NCBI RefSeq assembly: GCF_000002995.4
Contig: NW_025062478.1
Span: 1,550,001 to 1,614,000, forward strand
DNA length: 64,000 nucleotides
Direction of reading: 5' to 3'
Source of the DNA: Brugia malayi
Lineage: Eukaryota > Nematoda > Chromadorea > Rhabditida > Onchocercidae
This document shows positions 53,001 to 64,000 of this stretch, in pieces. Made by a program: the position numbers and the translations under genes. Below the pieces are notes generated by a model. The model was not told the origin of the DNA. It did no database searches and worked only from the letters and a program-made list of their open reading frames with translations. How positions within the stretch are numbered: the stretch's first letter is position 1; each line of letters begins with the position of its first letter.

Positions 53001-54081
53001 ACTTGATCGTGTTATCATCTCAGCTTAACCTATAATATCTAATTAGTTATGTAAATCATTAATATCTTACAATGCATATATATAGCAAAACTTTTTTAGT
53101 TAAGTACAAACATACTGTGGGATGTTTGCCACATCATCTCGACTGAAAATAACATTTAAACCAGTCCATTGTCGTCGAATATGATAATTGTGCATGTAAA
53201 GATGACGATATAAATGATGTTCTGTAGCAAGTATCTTACTGCATCCACTTATCGGACATACAATAATACTACCATCATTCTGATTTTGAACTACAAAAAA
53301 CAGAGAAACATAATAAGATACCAAATTATGCCAAAACTTAAAATACTATTTCAAAAAAACAAAACAAAAAAAGAAAAAGTAAAATCACAAATGAAAAGTA
53401 ATTCAAACCTGTTAACTGTTCTATATGAGATCGTATATGTTGTAGTAAATCATTTAAAGTATCGTATACCATAAAACAGCTTGACCATAAACATTTGAAA
53501 TAAAACTGAAACAAATAAGAATTGATCAATTAACAAAGGTAATCTTAGATCAATTAAACTATATTTCATTCTCTGAAATGAAAAGGAGAAAGAAAAAACT
53601 ATTGACATACTAAACATATTGAGTGCGAATTCATAATTTGTATAAAACAAAAGAGATACATATCTTAACTTTGATATAATAAAAATATCTGCGTATTAAT
53701 TATTCTTCCCTCTATTTTTATCACTTGATAATGAAATCAGATAACCTAAGATGAACTGCATTTTATTCCATAATTGTAGCTTTAGTTTCAGCTTCCATCT
53801 TTCTTAGTTTATTACTCGAGTATTTCCAGTCAACTTTTTAAAGTTTTGTCATACGTTTTATTTGTGAATGACAATTTCATGTGATAAAGTAAAATTATAG
53901 TTCGAATGTTTAGTAACTTAAAATATGTCTTGAAATTTAAACTTTACTCTTCTCTAACATAAATAAATGAAATGAATACTTCTTTATCTTGAAGTCGAGT
54001 AATCCATGCCATTGGTTCACCGGAACCTGTTGCTACAGGTACATCCACTGGTTGAAGAATAATCGGTTCAAATTGTTCCAT
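50039..54081 (-). CDS. hinf-1: Histone nuclear factor P (HINFP) orthologue, ten C2H2 fingers, 434 aa
   Basis: Nine minus-strand exons, all in phase: 54081-53980, 53505-53409, 53290-53116, 52566-52494, 52414-52306, 52112-51963, 51596-51368, 50890-50758, 50275-50039 (TAA). HINFP is a nuclear factor that activates histone H4 genes at the G1/S transition (known in mammals). Ten Cys2His2 fingers start at Cys39, 78, 143, 182, 212, 251, 277, 306, 334 and 365. The first four have the C-x4-C spacing of HINFP. Finger 5 (ACPYCGVFFANNSKLIDH) lacks a normal second His, as in human HINFP, and finger 6 (CQKQFGTQRLLREHCRRH) is also close to it. After the last finger, GFTRFQYKKCKDGYARLQ matches the diagnostic HINFP C-terminal block. 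The tail beyond it is short. Start ATG 54081 follows an acceptor TTGCAG, suggesting trans-splicing. The donor of exon 8 (GTCTTC) is weak but phase-correct. Confidence 0.93.
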
Positions 54082-55953
54082 TATACAACTATATTTTGTT
54101 AAACAGTAATATACACTGCAAGAAAGAAGAAAACAAAAAATTACAAAAAACTTCACATTAGCAGCGCTAATTTATAAATTAGTACTTAAATTTAACCTTT
54201 AATTTGATACTAGCATTTTCATGCTACGTAAAAACTGATAGTTGCATATCAAATTTTTTTTTAACTGCTGTAAGTAATTATTCATCATTTTCATGTCTTA
54301 GTCTAACTTTTGTATGTATTCATGCTAAGCTTTCTTTTAATATGTATGGTTGATTTTTTCAAATTAACAAGTACTAATTAACATCAGTTTTGCAATAAGA
54401 ATTCCTATATAAAACATTTCATAAATCATTTCTTATCTTATCATTTCATATTTTTTCTAGCTATTTCTATGAATATGGGTATATCTTTGATGCAGGTATA
54501 TTTCTAAGTATCGGTATATTTAAGTATTATTATTGCGGCATATATTCTTAACATTATAATCGAAATATGAAAAAAAATCTTTTCATATTTCATTGCAAGC
54601 TATACGGTAGCACAACTTTTTAATAAAAATAAAAAATTGAAAATCTATTTTAAAAAAGTAATACCGAATAAATTTCATATTAACACTAACAATTTAACAA
54701 ATTGTATCAGTTAGTATTAGCAAAAATTAAAATAATTTTTCCGAACTAATTACAAACTACTTTAAGCAAATAATAAGTTGAAAAAAAAAATTAGAATTGC
54801 TTTAACAATTCCATTAAACAAAATTTACATGTGATAGCAACAATAACAAAATAAAATTATGAAAATATTTCAAAAAAAAACTAGAATGAATAAAGATCAA
54901 TGGAATATGAGAGAGTGCTTGTGTGATAAAGAAAGAGAGAAAATCAGAAAAGAATACATTCCAATTCTAGATGCAAAGATTGAGAAACATGAAAAAAAGC
55001 ATTAAAACAAGTGAGAGACAGAGAGTGAAAACGTCACAAACAAACAAAAAAAAAAAAAAAAAGAAACGTGGAAAAAAAAGAGGCAATTTCAAGTTTTTGC
55101 AATTTGTATTTGCAAAAGGTTGTAGTTCAAGCTGCGACTGAGAGCAAACTGTTGTTGCTATTTCAGGTTAGCCTGAAATCAACTATTCCATTTCAGGTTG
55201 TTTGTTATGTTTTTCACTTCAAGGCTTGTAAAATTTCTGAAGTATTTCTTATATTATCACTTTTTTTTTGCAATCTTTAAGCTTATTTTCGAGTCACAAA
55301 AATAGTATTTGATATCTTTAATAAGATTTTTGTGATTATTGTACATACTATTTGTTCCAATGTTTTTAGATTAATGTTACTGTTTTTGGTCCTCTTTTTT
55401 TTGAGCTGATTAAATTAGAATTTTTTTTTTTTGGTTTACCCTTGCTTACTACCCTTGTTTAGTTAATATTTTTTGGTTTTGCCATGTTTTAAGTATTTAC
55501 TGTTTATTTTTTGGTTCTACCATATTGAAACTTTTTTTGCGAGAATATATGTGTGTATTATTAACTTATGTTGCATATGTTTATTGTTGCCGACGTAATT
55601 ATTATTAAATTTCAACATTGTTTTTCTTACTTATAAGAATTAAGTTGATTATTATTTAATTATTTCTTATCCATATTCATCTAATGCTAAATTAATGTAC
55701 CGATGAATAGGATTGAAGTAGAATGCTATTTGTTCAAATTAGTTTACCTATTACTCAATTGCCATTATTTTATATATTATCTAGCATTTATTAAAAATTT
55801 GAAATAATTTTTATCGGTTATATAACTTAGTACTACTAGTTATTTGACGTGTAGTTTTATTAGTTTGATTCGTTAAATAGTTGCTCAGTTTGTTGACCAA
55901 TGTATTTTATCCTATTTTTTTTTCTTTTTTTTGTATGTAGAAGTAAACCTAAA
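54082..55953. promoter_or_regulatory. Divergent intergenic region between hinf-1 and the BED-finger gene
   Basis: About 1.9 kb separates two divergent start codons and should hold both promoters. It contains an acceptor TTGCAG about 35 bp upstream of the hinf-1 ATG and GTATGTAG 13 bp upstream of the BED ATG, both fitting trans-splice sites. A perfect hairpin sits at 55159-55178. A 70-codon frame at 55068-55280 reads without recognisable features and is not called. Confidence 0.55.
55159..55198. repeat. Hairpin ATTTCAGG-TTAG-CCTGAAAT plus a third half-site
   Basis: An 8-bp perfect inverted repeat with a 4-base loop spans 55159-55178. The left arm recurs with its flank as ATTTCAGGTT at 55189-55198, 30 bp from the first copy. 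Each ATTTCAGGTT also looks like a splice acceptor joined to a donor. Confidence 0.6.
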
Positions 55954-58900
55954 ATGTCGGTCGGTGGCATCGGTGTTTATGATCAGCAGCCACAAGTATC
56001 GCAAGACACGTTCGTAGTGGTTGGTGAACCGGATGTGATGAGAAATCAAGAAATTACTACGAATAGTGTGGCGAATGATGTTACATATGAAACCGGAAAA
56101 GATTGCCATCGGGTTAGAGTGTTTTTAATTAAGTAATTGAAATTTCCAATTTGAAACATTTGAAAATTAATGTATACAATTAGCAGTTGTAAGTGACACA
56201 ATTAGCGGAGTGAAGATTTGGAGGTTATATTTAATCAGATATAATGTTGTAGAGTAATTTGCGATTCATAATGACAAATATTTGTATTTTTCTCGAAAAA
56301 AAATTTAAACTTTGCAAATGTTTAGTTTTATTTCTAACGTACATATTTGAAAAATCATGTTCTGCCTTCGAATTCGTTCGATGAAATTTTTGGAAGTTCA
56401 ATGGTAGTATTTCATACTGGATGAACAGTTTCGAAAAACGATGATTTTATATTTCTTATTTTCATGTTTAATCGCTGGGAAATACACTAATCTTGTGAAG
56501 TTCCTTTTTTCTTTAAATCATGATAATGAATTTGTTAGATAAATTTTGAAAAATTCAAAAATTTATATAAAACTATCTGCCATAATGATTAGGATTATGA
56601 TGAATCAGAAATAATTCTCATGTTTTTAAAATGAACAATCATTAAAAGCAGATCATATGATATTAGCATTCTTCTAAATGACTAAAAGAAACATTTAATC
56701 GAAAATGTTTTGAAAATATTTATTGTAAGTTAACATATTTGTTTTACAATAAATCCCTTTTCCTTAATTGATGCTTTTTTTTTCTCTCTCAATAAAATTT
56801 ATCTCTGCTTAGCTTTCTTATGGTACATTCTGAGGATAATGGTTATTATTTCAGGAACCTGATAATGACAATGTTGCACCTGAAGCAACAACGGTATTAG
56901 AAATTGGCAAACGTCGACCAGTATATTTGACGAATGCTGGAGCAGAACAATATGGCCAAGAAAGTGGTTGTAGTGTCACAAAGATTCCTCGAAATGATAA
57001 TTGTTTAGAAAGTCCTGAGCGTTTATTGCCACAGGGTGATAGCGTATATCATGATACAGGTATGTTGGAGTTTAAATGAACATAAAAATGATAAAAGGAT
57101 AAGAAATTATAGCTGTTTTAATTTGAGAATTTAAATAAATCATTATTTTATAGGATCAGAATTGGTTGGTACTGATGATGATGGTGAACATCAGACGTTA
57201 CATGATATTTCACGTTGTGCACCACGTGAAATTACTTATGAAACATCACAATGTGATGTGCAATCACAACACTGTAACATACAACAGCAACGTTGCAATA
57301 TACACTCACAACATTGTGATGTGCAAGTGTCGCTTTCAAACAGACGAATAAGTTTTCAAAATAAATCATCAAATTTTATTTTTATATACTCATGTGAGTA
57401 AAAATTTTTAGAATTTCAAAACATTTTGAGAGATCTTACTGATAACAGCGTTTATTTGGTTGATTTAAGTTCTGAATGCATTTTTAGGCTAATCGTCAAG
57501 CGCATCCTAGGGAAAAGAATAATGTAAAAAATGAAATTGACTCTGACGAAAATACATCTCACTTATTGATCAGTTTAAGTAATGCATTAAATCCTGCTGA
57601 AGCGGAATATATTGATCGTTATCGTCCAAAAGGGCGTCCAAGAGGTAAAATTTTTGATTGGAATTATTTGAAAGTGTAATTAAATCTTATTTATTGTTCA
57701 TAATTTTTTTTCTACGCTAGCAAATTAATTTGTATTTTTTTTACACTAGCAAATATTATTTTATATTTAAAATAGACGAAATTTTTATTTCATTAAGTTT
57801 GATTTTACTCGCAACTATATAATTTTATGTTGTGTTATCGTTATCAGTTGTTTAGTTTTATCTTCTCTTCACTATCACATTTAGGAATTTTACGGTATGT
57901 AATTTTGATAGTACCATTATTTGTAAGCTTGCATATAATATCTGTTTAACAAACGAAAGCAGTTATTTGCCTTTTTTTTTTTCTTTTTTTTTTTTGATCA
58001 CTTGGTTTAGGTTGCAACTTTTTATGACTATCCATCAATTAACAGCAATCATTTTTTGGTTAATTTTGCAGGTCCCAAGCATCCTGTTTGGAATTTTTTC
58101 AAATTTTACAAATCTGGTGGACTTACTTTGGGTTATATGTGCTTGATGTGCGGCAATGGATTTACTGGCCCACCAAATACCACAAATGCTACAAAACATC
58201 TCCGTTGTAAACATAAACATGAATATTTACTGTATTTTGATTTACTAGAAGGTGCAAAGCAAGGGACATTCTTCGGTGATGTGCATCAGTCAATTAGAGA
58301 GGTTATTTTTCAAATTCTTTCTAATTCTTTTTTTTTTTTTTTTATGGTTTCTGTTTTTAAATAAATTCATTTTTTGGTTAATTTTATATTGAGAGGAAAT
58401 AGTCTGAAGAAAGTAGTGTTTTATTTTCAGATATTATCATATATAAAAAAAAAAGAGCTAATAAACTTTAATTAGAGTGATTCATATTGATAGATAATAA
58501 GCAGTAGTTCATTTTTGCCGCACAAAATTTTATATTAGTTGATTAAGACCCTCCTAAGGAACTCTATTCGACATATTAGTAATGTAATTTTTCTCTTTAT
58601 TAGCTGCTTATATAGTATTTTCTTCCATTTTGTTATAGCAATATCTGTGATGTTTAATTTATCATTGCTAATGAACTATTTCAGCTTGTTTCAAAAAGAG
58701 GTGTCAAAGCGGAAGCGTGCACTTCGGAAGGTAATACTGCTGAAGGTTCCATTCTGAACTATGAAGTCATGAATGATGGTTAGTGGGATCATTTATTTAT
58801 TCTTGCTTAATTAATATATAACATAAATCATATTGTAAGAATAAAATGATGAATAGTTGTTAGTTATATTGTTATCAGTGCTATAAATAAATGATTGATG

Positions 58901-60708
58901 AATAAGTTAGAGTTTTAACATTTTCTTATATACATCAATAGCTGCTTGTATACTATTTTCTTCAGGAAATTTCTGTAAGCGATCTAAATCATGGCGTATT
59001 ATTGTCTAATCATTATTATAGAAGTGTATTTTAACTTTTTCTATTATCAGGCACACATCGGAATCATGATTGGACGGATGATACTACCGGTAACTCACAG
59101 GATGCTGAACTTCATTCTTTTCTCTGTTCTGCACTAATATCAAATACTGTGAGTTTTATGGTCATTGTTTAATTACCTAATTTAACTGAGTATTTGAAAT
59201 TGTTTAGTTTTGGTGATTTGTTAAGAGGAAAAAATTACTTTTTGATGAAGTTTAAGTTTTAGAAATATAGAACGTTCAAGTGACGTGAAATATATAATAA
59301 TTTCATTATAATATTATTATAAAGTAAAAGCAACATTAGAAAAATAATAAATAATGAAATGCCGTTTGGTCGGTCCATTCAGGTGCTAGCAGGAAAATGG
59401 AAATTTTTTTTCAAAAGATTATTAATAGTACTAAAGGTAGTAATATAAAATAATGAAATAAGAAAAGCTAAAGTTCTTTCCTACCTTTAAATTCTTAAGT
59501 GACATTTTTTGTTAAAATTTCAACTCTATTTTATCATGAACGTATGCTTGTGTCTGTTGCAGTCTAAAAATTCGCTTGTTCGATATGATGTAGGCAATGG
59601 TGGTGAGAATTCTGAAGTTTCATCATCTGGCGAAGTTATCTTCACTGGTTCATCTACTGGGTAAGGCAAATATATTTGTTGCGTTAGCTTGGCTAAAGTT
59701 ATATAATTTGAATATTGCTGAAAGCTAGATGTATTTGTCGTGAATTTCAGTACAATATTTCATAATAAATTTATCTTTTAACTTAGTGCATGTTTTAATG
59801 CTTTTGAATTTGAGGATAAATTGAAAGTGAATCGGAATATTATTATTTTTTTTTTCAGCTGTGGTAGAGACTAACAATGATAAATTGGATGATACTGATT
59901 ACTAATGCCTTACTCATATTATTTGTACTAACTTCTCAATATTTTCTGTTTATAGGGATACCGAAGCTGGTTCATCAGCTGTAAGTAGTGATTCTATGGG
60001 ACAGTTTGCTGGTCAAGTTGAGTCATTCCTTCGTGATTATCGCCGTTTGGAAGCTGAAGTTTGTCTTTTCTAGAAGACATATTCTGAAGTTGATATTAAA
60101 TATACGGGATGGTTTTGTAACTTCGAAAAAAAAAAAATTTGGATAAAAATTTTAAGAATATTAAGTGGGAGTATTTTAATTTGTTACTCTTAAACTGTTT
60201 GATATTTGTATTAAACACATTACGGGTAAAAGATAAAAAATAAGGTCAAATTTTTGGTTTGGTTCTCCCTTATGTGAGCTATTCTTTGATGAAACTCCGA
60301 TGAACAAGGAAAGAGATAAGATCTGTTAGATTAGGCATGCACATGAGATGTTGATGGAAAACGATTATCATTGATTGTTTCCTGCATTACCAACTTTTTT
60401 TTTTTTTTTTTTAATAGTATTATTGTTTTATACTTTTCGTAATCTACATTTTTGGGTACAGGTAATCGTTTCATGTGTTATTCATTAGATAATGATTGTG
60501 TGATTGAGCAGCTGATTGTGATATTATTTCCTTCTTCATTATTTATTCTATTTTTAAAATTTAATAGTTATTTCAGTGTCGAAGATTACGTGCTGAAGTA
60601 GCTGCCAAAGATGAACATATCAAAACGCTTCGTTTAAATTTGATGGAAGAAAGGAATAAGCGAAAAAGTGCACTGATACTTGTACAGCGTGCATTAATCG
60701 ATGAATGA
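55954..60708 (+). CDS. BED-type zinc finger protein with AT-hook-like motif and coiled coil, 482 aa
   Basis: Ten plus-strand exons with consistent phases: 55954-56112, 56855-57059, 57154-57326, 57488-57644, 58072-58301, 58685-58778, 59051-59148, 59563-59660, 59956-60058, 60577-60708 (TGA). The BED finger is at about residues 232-281: W238 and F240, Cys255-x2-Cys258, then His274-x4-His279. BED fingers bind DNA in chromatin and transcription factors, often derived from hAT transposases, but no transposase domain is present. KGRPRG just before it resembles an AT-hook. Four cysteines at 155, 162, 169 and 176 head seven-residue repeats. The C-terminal 70 residues (VESFLRDYRRLEAECRRLRA onwards) should form a coiled coil, a likely dimerisation region. 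The start follows an acceptor TGTAG 13 bp upstream. The donor of exon 3 (GTGTCG) is weak. I do not recognise a named orthologue. Confidence 0.86.
57252..57326 (+). repeat. In-frame 21-bp tandem repeat encoding Cys heptads
   Basis: Three full and one partial 21-bp units encode C-D/N-V/I-Q/H-S/Q-Q-H/R. Copies differ at synonymous and conservative positions, so the amino-acid pattern is kept while the DNA has diverged. The repeat runs up to the end of exon 3 of the BED-finger gene. Confidence 0.8.
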
Positions 60709-63700
60709 ATGAATAATTATTTAATAATAATTGTGGAAAAATTTTTGTTTTTTATCAAATTCTTTAACAATTAGCTAATTGTAATTCTTTTTTTTTTTGC
60801 ATAGAAAAATTTATTATTTCATGAAATAGTGATTTTTTTTTTAATCTTCTCTCTTACTTTCATTTCAGATAATGAAATTTAATGTCTAATATTCATGTAG
60901 TTAATTATGTAAGTCCTATAGTTTTACTTTTAACTTGCTGCCTTGTGATATGATAAACTGAATGGTAGAATTTTTCTGAATAACATTTTGCTCATATATA
61001 TTTTTTATTGTGATGATAACAGTTATTTAGTGGATTTATATATTTCTTGATGTGAATTTTAATTAATTTACTTCAATTGTATTATAGTATGTTTATACTG
61101 TTTGTAGTGATTATATCTCAAAAATAGCAATGTTTTTTTAGTGAATATTATTTGATTTGTGAATATATCATTTATGTTCGTCGTTGAGAGGAAAATTATG
61201 TCAATAATAATAATAATAGAAATTCATTTCTCTTTTTTTTTTTTTTTTTTTTAGTTTATTTCATTAATTGAATATATCCTAGTTAATATTATATGATTTT
61301 AGCACAATTAATTGTTTGTTTTATATTAGATAAGACTTATTTATTGGATTTACTCACTTAAAGATGGACTAGTATTATCTCTTCAACTTTTCCGGTTGAT
61401 AGAATTTCCTTTTTTTTTTTTCCATTCGGTTGATGGAGCGTTTCTTTCCGGTTGATAGAACTCAATTGTTAGAACTGCTGCATATTAAACATCTAACAAT
61501 ACTTTGGTATTTATTTGCTTAGAAAAGGAGAAGTTAGATTAGAGAACATTAAGATGATAAAAAGAGTAAGAAAATGAACGAACGGAAGAAGCAAAAGGAA
61601 ATGATAATCAGTTTACCATGTGTGATTTTATACAGCCTATACCAGATGTTACAATTCGTGGTGAAATTTACAATTGTAATTGTCGCATATGCTATTATCT
61701 GAAGTAAGAAATAGAATGAAATTCCTAAAAATGTTTCTTTTCCTCTTCTTGTTTACTTCCTCTTTTTTGTATTTTCAGAAATTTTTTATTTTAATTTATT
61801 TAAAAAAAGAAAAAAATTACTAAAATTTTATGCTAAATTTTATTTTATATCTCTTTGTTTTATTTGTTCATCAAAAAACTTATTCAAAAAAAAAAAAAAA
61901 AAAAAAAAAAACATGTAGCATTTCTCCTCTTGTTAATAATGATGATGATGATATTTCAAAAAGTATTTTTATGCTTAATCTCATAAATAACTGCTATTAT
62001 TCAAATTATATGATTAATAAGATAGGTTAAGCACATGGATAATCTTAAGAATGGAAAAGTTGATCCACTTCAAATCATAACTATTACTAAGATTAACAAA
62101 AAATGAAAGAAAAAAGTAAGGAAACAAAAATTTTTGTAATAATAAATTCTAATTTTCATTTCTAGTACTGTTTTTTTTTTTTTTTTTTTTTTTGATACAT
62201 TTTAATATTGCGATTAATTTGAGCAGTAAATGAAATGAGAAAAAGAAAAAGGACTTTTTGCTATAAAATAACAATTTAAATTTTAGAAATATTTTCTAAT
62301 TATTGAGTCTTTTTGTTTCGTACTGAACTTATTTCATGCAAATGATTATGTAATGAACTAATTTTTAAATTTTGTAATAAAATTTTGCTTCTTTTTGGTT
62401 TTTCTTTTTTGCTATAAGTAGTTGTTAAAAAAATATGTGGAGTGAAAAAGAAAAAGAAAAAAACATTATTAAAAAATTTTTGCATGTTTGAAATTACAAA
62501 AATGGTTTGAAGTATTAAGTTAATACAAAAGGGGAATTTAATTTCTCAAATTTTCTTTTTTTTTTTTAATGTTTATCTCTTAGAGTGAATATATTATTTT
62601 TGATAATGATAGATATGAAAAATTTAAATAAATAAATGAGTTCAATAATTATTAATAATGCTTTTTATATTTTAAATTCTATTGAATTATTCATTTTTAA
62701 TTTGTTCATTTTATTCATATGCAAATTATACGCGACATAAAGTAGCATCAAAAAAAGTAAAAAAAAAAAAAGTAATAATTAATATTAGCTAATTAAGGGA
62801 AATAAATAAATGTTTAATTAAAATAGAATAATTCTCATTCATTGATATGATTGAAAAATAAAAAGAAAAAACGATTATGAAAAGATTTAAATTAATCAAT
62901 CGATCAATCAAGCAATCAATCAATAAATGAAAGAATAAAAATGAGGGAACTATTATTATTATTATTATTATTATCCGTCAATATCGCAAAGTTTTTCAAG
63001 CAAAAAAAGCAAAAAAAGAAAAAAGTTCATTGATCATATCGCCCAATCACATCATTTTCATCCTTCTCACGAGTCTTTCCATCTTAACGCATATAATTAT
63101 GATTCGATTGATAAGAGAGAATAATACGGTATTTGGCGACAAAACGATGACACATATTAACGGCGCTTTTGTATTTCAATTCATTCAAATATTTTTATCT
63201 AATACTTACTTTTACTTTATTTAAGTAATTGTATCATGTAAAAAAGAAAGTAAATCAATTTTAATAATACATAAATATTAATATATATCTAATTTTTTTT
63301 TTTTTTTTTTTGAAAAAAAAAGAAATCGTTTTTAATTTTAATATTTTAAAATGATATATGAAAAAAAAAAATAGTTGTTGAATGATTATTTGAAAAATAC
63401 TATGCCTTAATTTTATGCTTCTTAGCTATTTATTCACTTATATTTTTGCTATTTATGATTTTAGACATTAAAATACATTGTGTTTTAATATTTTTAAATA
63501 ATTTTAAAAATTTTTGAAGGGAAAAAAGAAAAGCAAATCAACCAGAATTTTCAATGTTTTATTTTTAGGCTATTATATTTTTTAATAAATTCAAATTGAT
63601 GAATTTTCACAATATGTTTCTTTAATGAATTGTTGTCAATATGCAATTGTCTTATGCACTATTCAATAATAATATTTATTCTGATCAAATGAGTGTTATC

Positions 63701-64000
63701 ACTCGTTATCAATTTAATGATTGATTCATTGATAATCTTCTTTTTTATGATTGACAATTTTTGTTAAATTGAAATTTTATTCTATCTTTTATTTCATTTT
63801 ATTTTATTAAATTAAAAAATATAATTGAACACAATTTCAATTTGAAGAAGCTATAAAATAAAATTAAGAGTGTAAGAATTAAATATAAACAAAAAATTAC
63901 ATCGATTTGAATATTATATTATTTTCTTCTTCCTTTCTCTGATATTTTTTTTTTTTTGTCTGTTTTCTTTCTTCTTTAAAAATAAAAAAAAAAAAAAAAT
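60709..64000. other. AT-rich region downstream of the BED-finger gene
   Basis: No supported gene. Contents are poly(A/T), CAAT repeats (about 62893-62930), an ATT repeat (about 62951-62973), three copies of CGGTTGATRGA (61393-61459) and a less AT-rich patch at about 63031-63170. A 42-codon frame with a hydrophobic segment at 61574-61702 is noted but not called. Confidence 0.55.
61393..61459 (+). repeat. Three spaced copies of CGGTTGATRGA
   Basis: CGGTTGATAGA occurs at 61393-61403 and 61449-61459, with CGGTTGATGGA between them at 61427-61437. Each copy is preceded by a T-rich run. This could be a degraded tandem repeat or a cluster of protein-binding sites. Confidence 0.6.

Noticed and set aside
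53214..53474. Plus-strand frame inside hinf-1
   Set aside because: Overlaps hinf-1 exons on the opposite strand and an A-rich intron; shadow frame.
55068..55280. 70-codon plus-strand frame upstream of the BED gene
   Set aside because: No domain, no link in phase to the BED exons; kept only as promoter DNA with a hairpin.
1..64000. tRNA, rRNA, CRISPR arrays, transposases and reverse transcriptases
   Set aside because: No cloverleaf with a convincing B box, no spaced direct-repeat array and no catalytic motif was seen by eye; a dedicated scan could still find a short RNA gene.

Overview
The window looks like nuclear DNA from an extremely AT-rich nematode. Intergenic DNA and introns are dominated by A/T homopolymers and short microsatellites. 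Genes have many small exons, and splice acceptors resemble the nematode TTTCAG consensus. Several open reading frames begin a few bases after an unpaired acceptor, as expected for spliced-leader trans-splicing. One gene is a clear NK-2 homeobox gene of the ceh-24 type. The long introns argue against Strongyloides and favour a spirurid (for example filarial) worm, but that placement is inference.

Four protein-coding genes can be rebuilt exon by exon with matching splice phases. (1) A ceh-24 / NKX2-1-class homeobox gene lies on the plus strand (11040-27515, 7 exons, 327 aa). Its first exon carries the TN (eh1-like) motif and is separated from the rest by a 10.9 kb intron. (2) A gene on the minus strand (48234-45143, 10 exons, 404 aa) encodes an RNA-recognition motif followed by a Tudor domain, and appears to use one GC-AG intron. 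(3) A HINFP orthologue (hinf-1) lies on the minus strand (54081-50039, 9 exons, 434 aa), with ten C2H2 fingers and the conserved C-terminal RFxYK...DGYxRLQ block. (4) A gene on the plus strand (55954-60708, 10 exons, 482 aa) encodes a BED zinc finger, an AT-hook-like motif, a heptad cysteine repeat and a C-terminal coiled coil.

Layout: 1-11.0 kb has no recognisable gene. The homeobox gene fills 11.0-27.5 kb. From 27.5 to 45.1 kb there is a 17.6 kb gene desert of microsatellites with a few less AT-rich islands. 45.1-60.7 kb is gene-dense: the Tudor gene and hinf-1 lie head-to-tail, and hinf-1 and the BED gene are divergent across about 1.9 kb. 60.7-64 kb again shows no convincing gene.

The homeobox gene with empty DNA on both sides fits a developmental regulator with dispersed control elements. 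Three exact NK-2 consensus sites (TCAAGTGG or its complement) occur: one in the first intron, and two inside a duplicated 25-bp module in the desert. They are candidate autoregulatory sites. The right-hand genes are DNA- or RNA-binding nuclear or germline-type proteins and show no shared pathway from sequence alone. No tRNA, rRNA, CRISPR array, transposase or reverse transcriptase was recognised.
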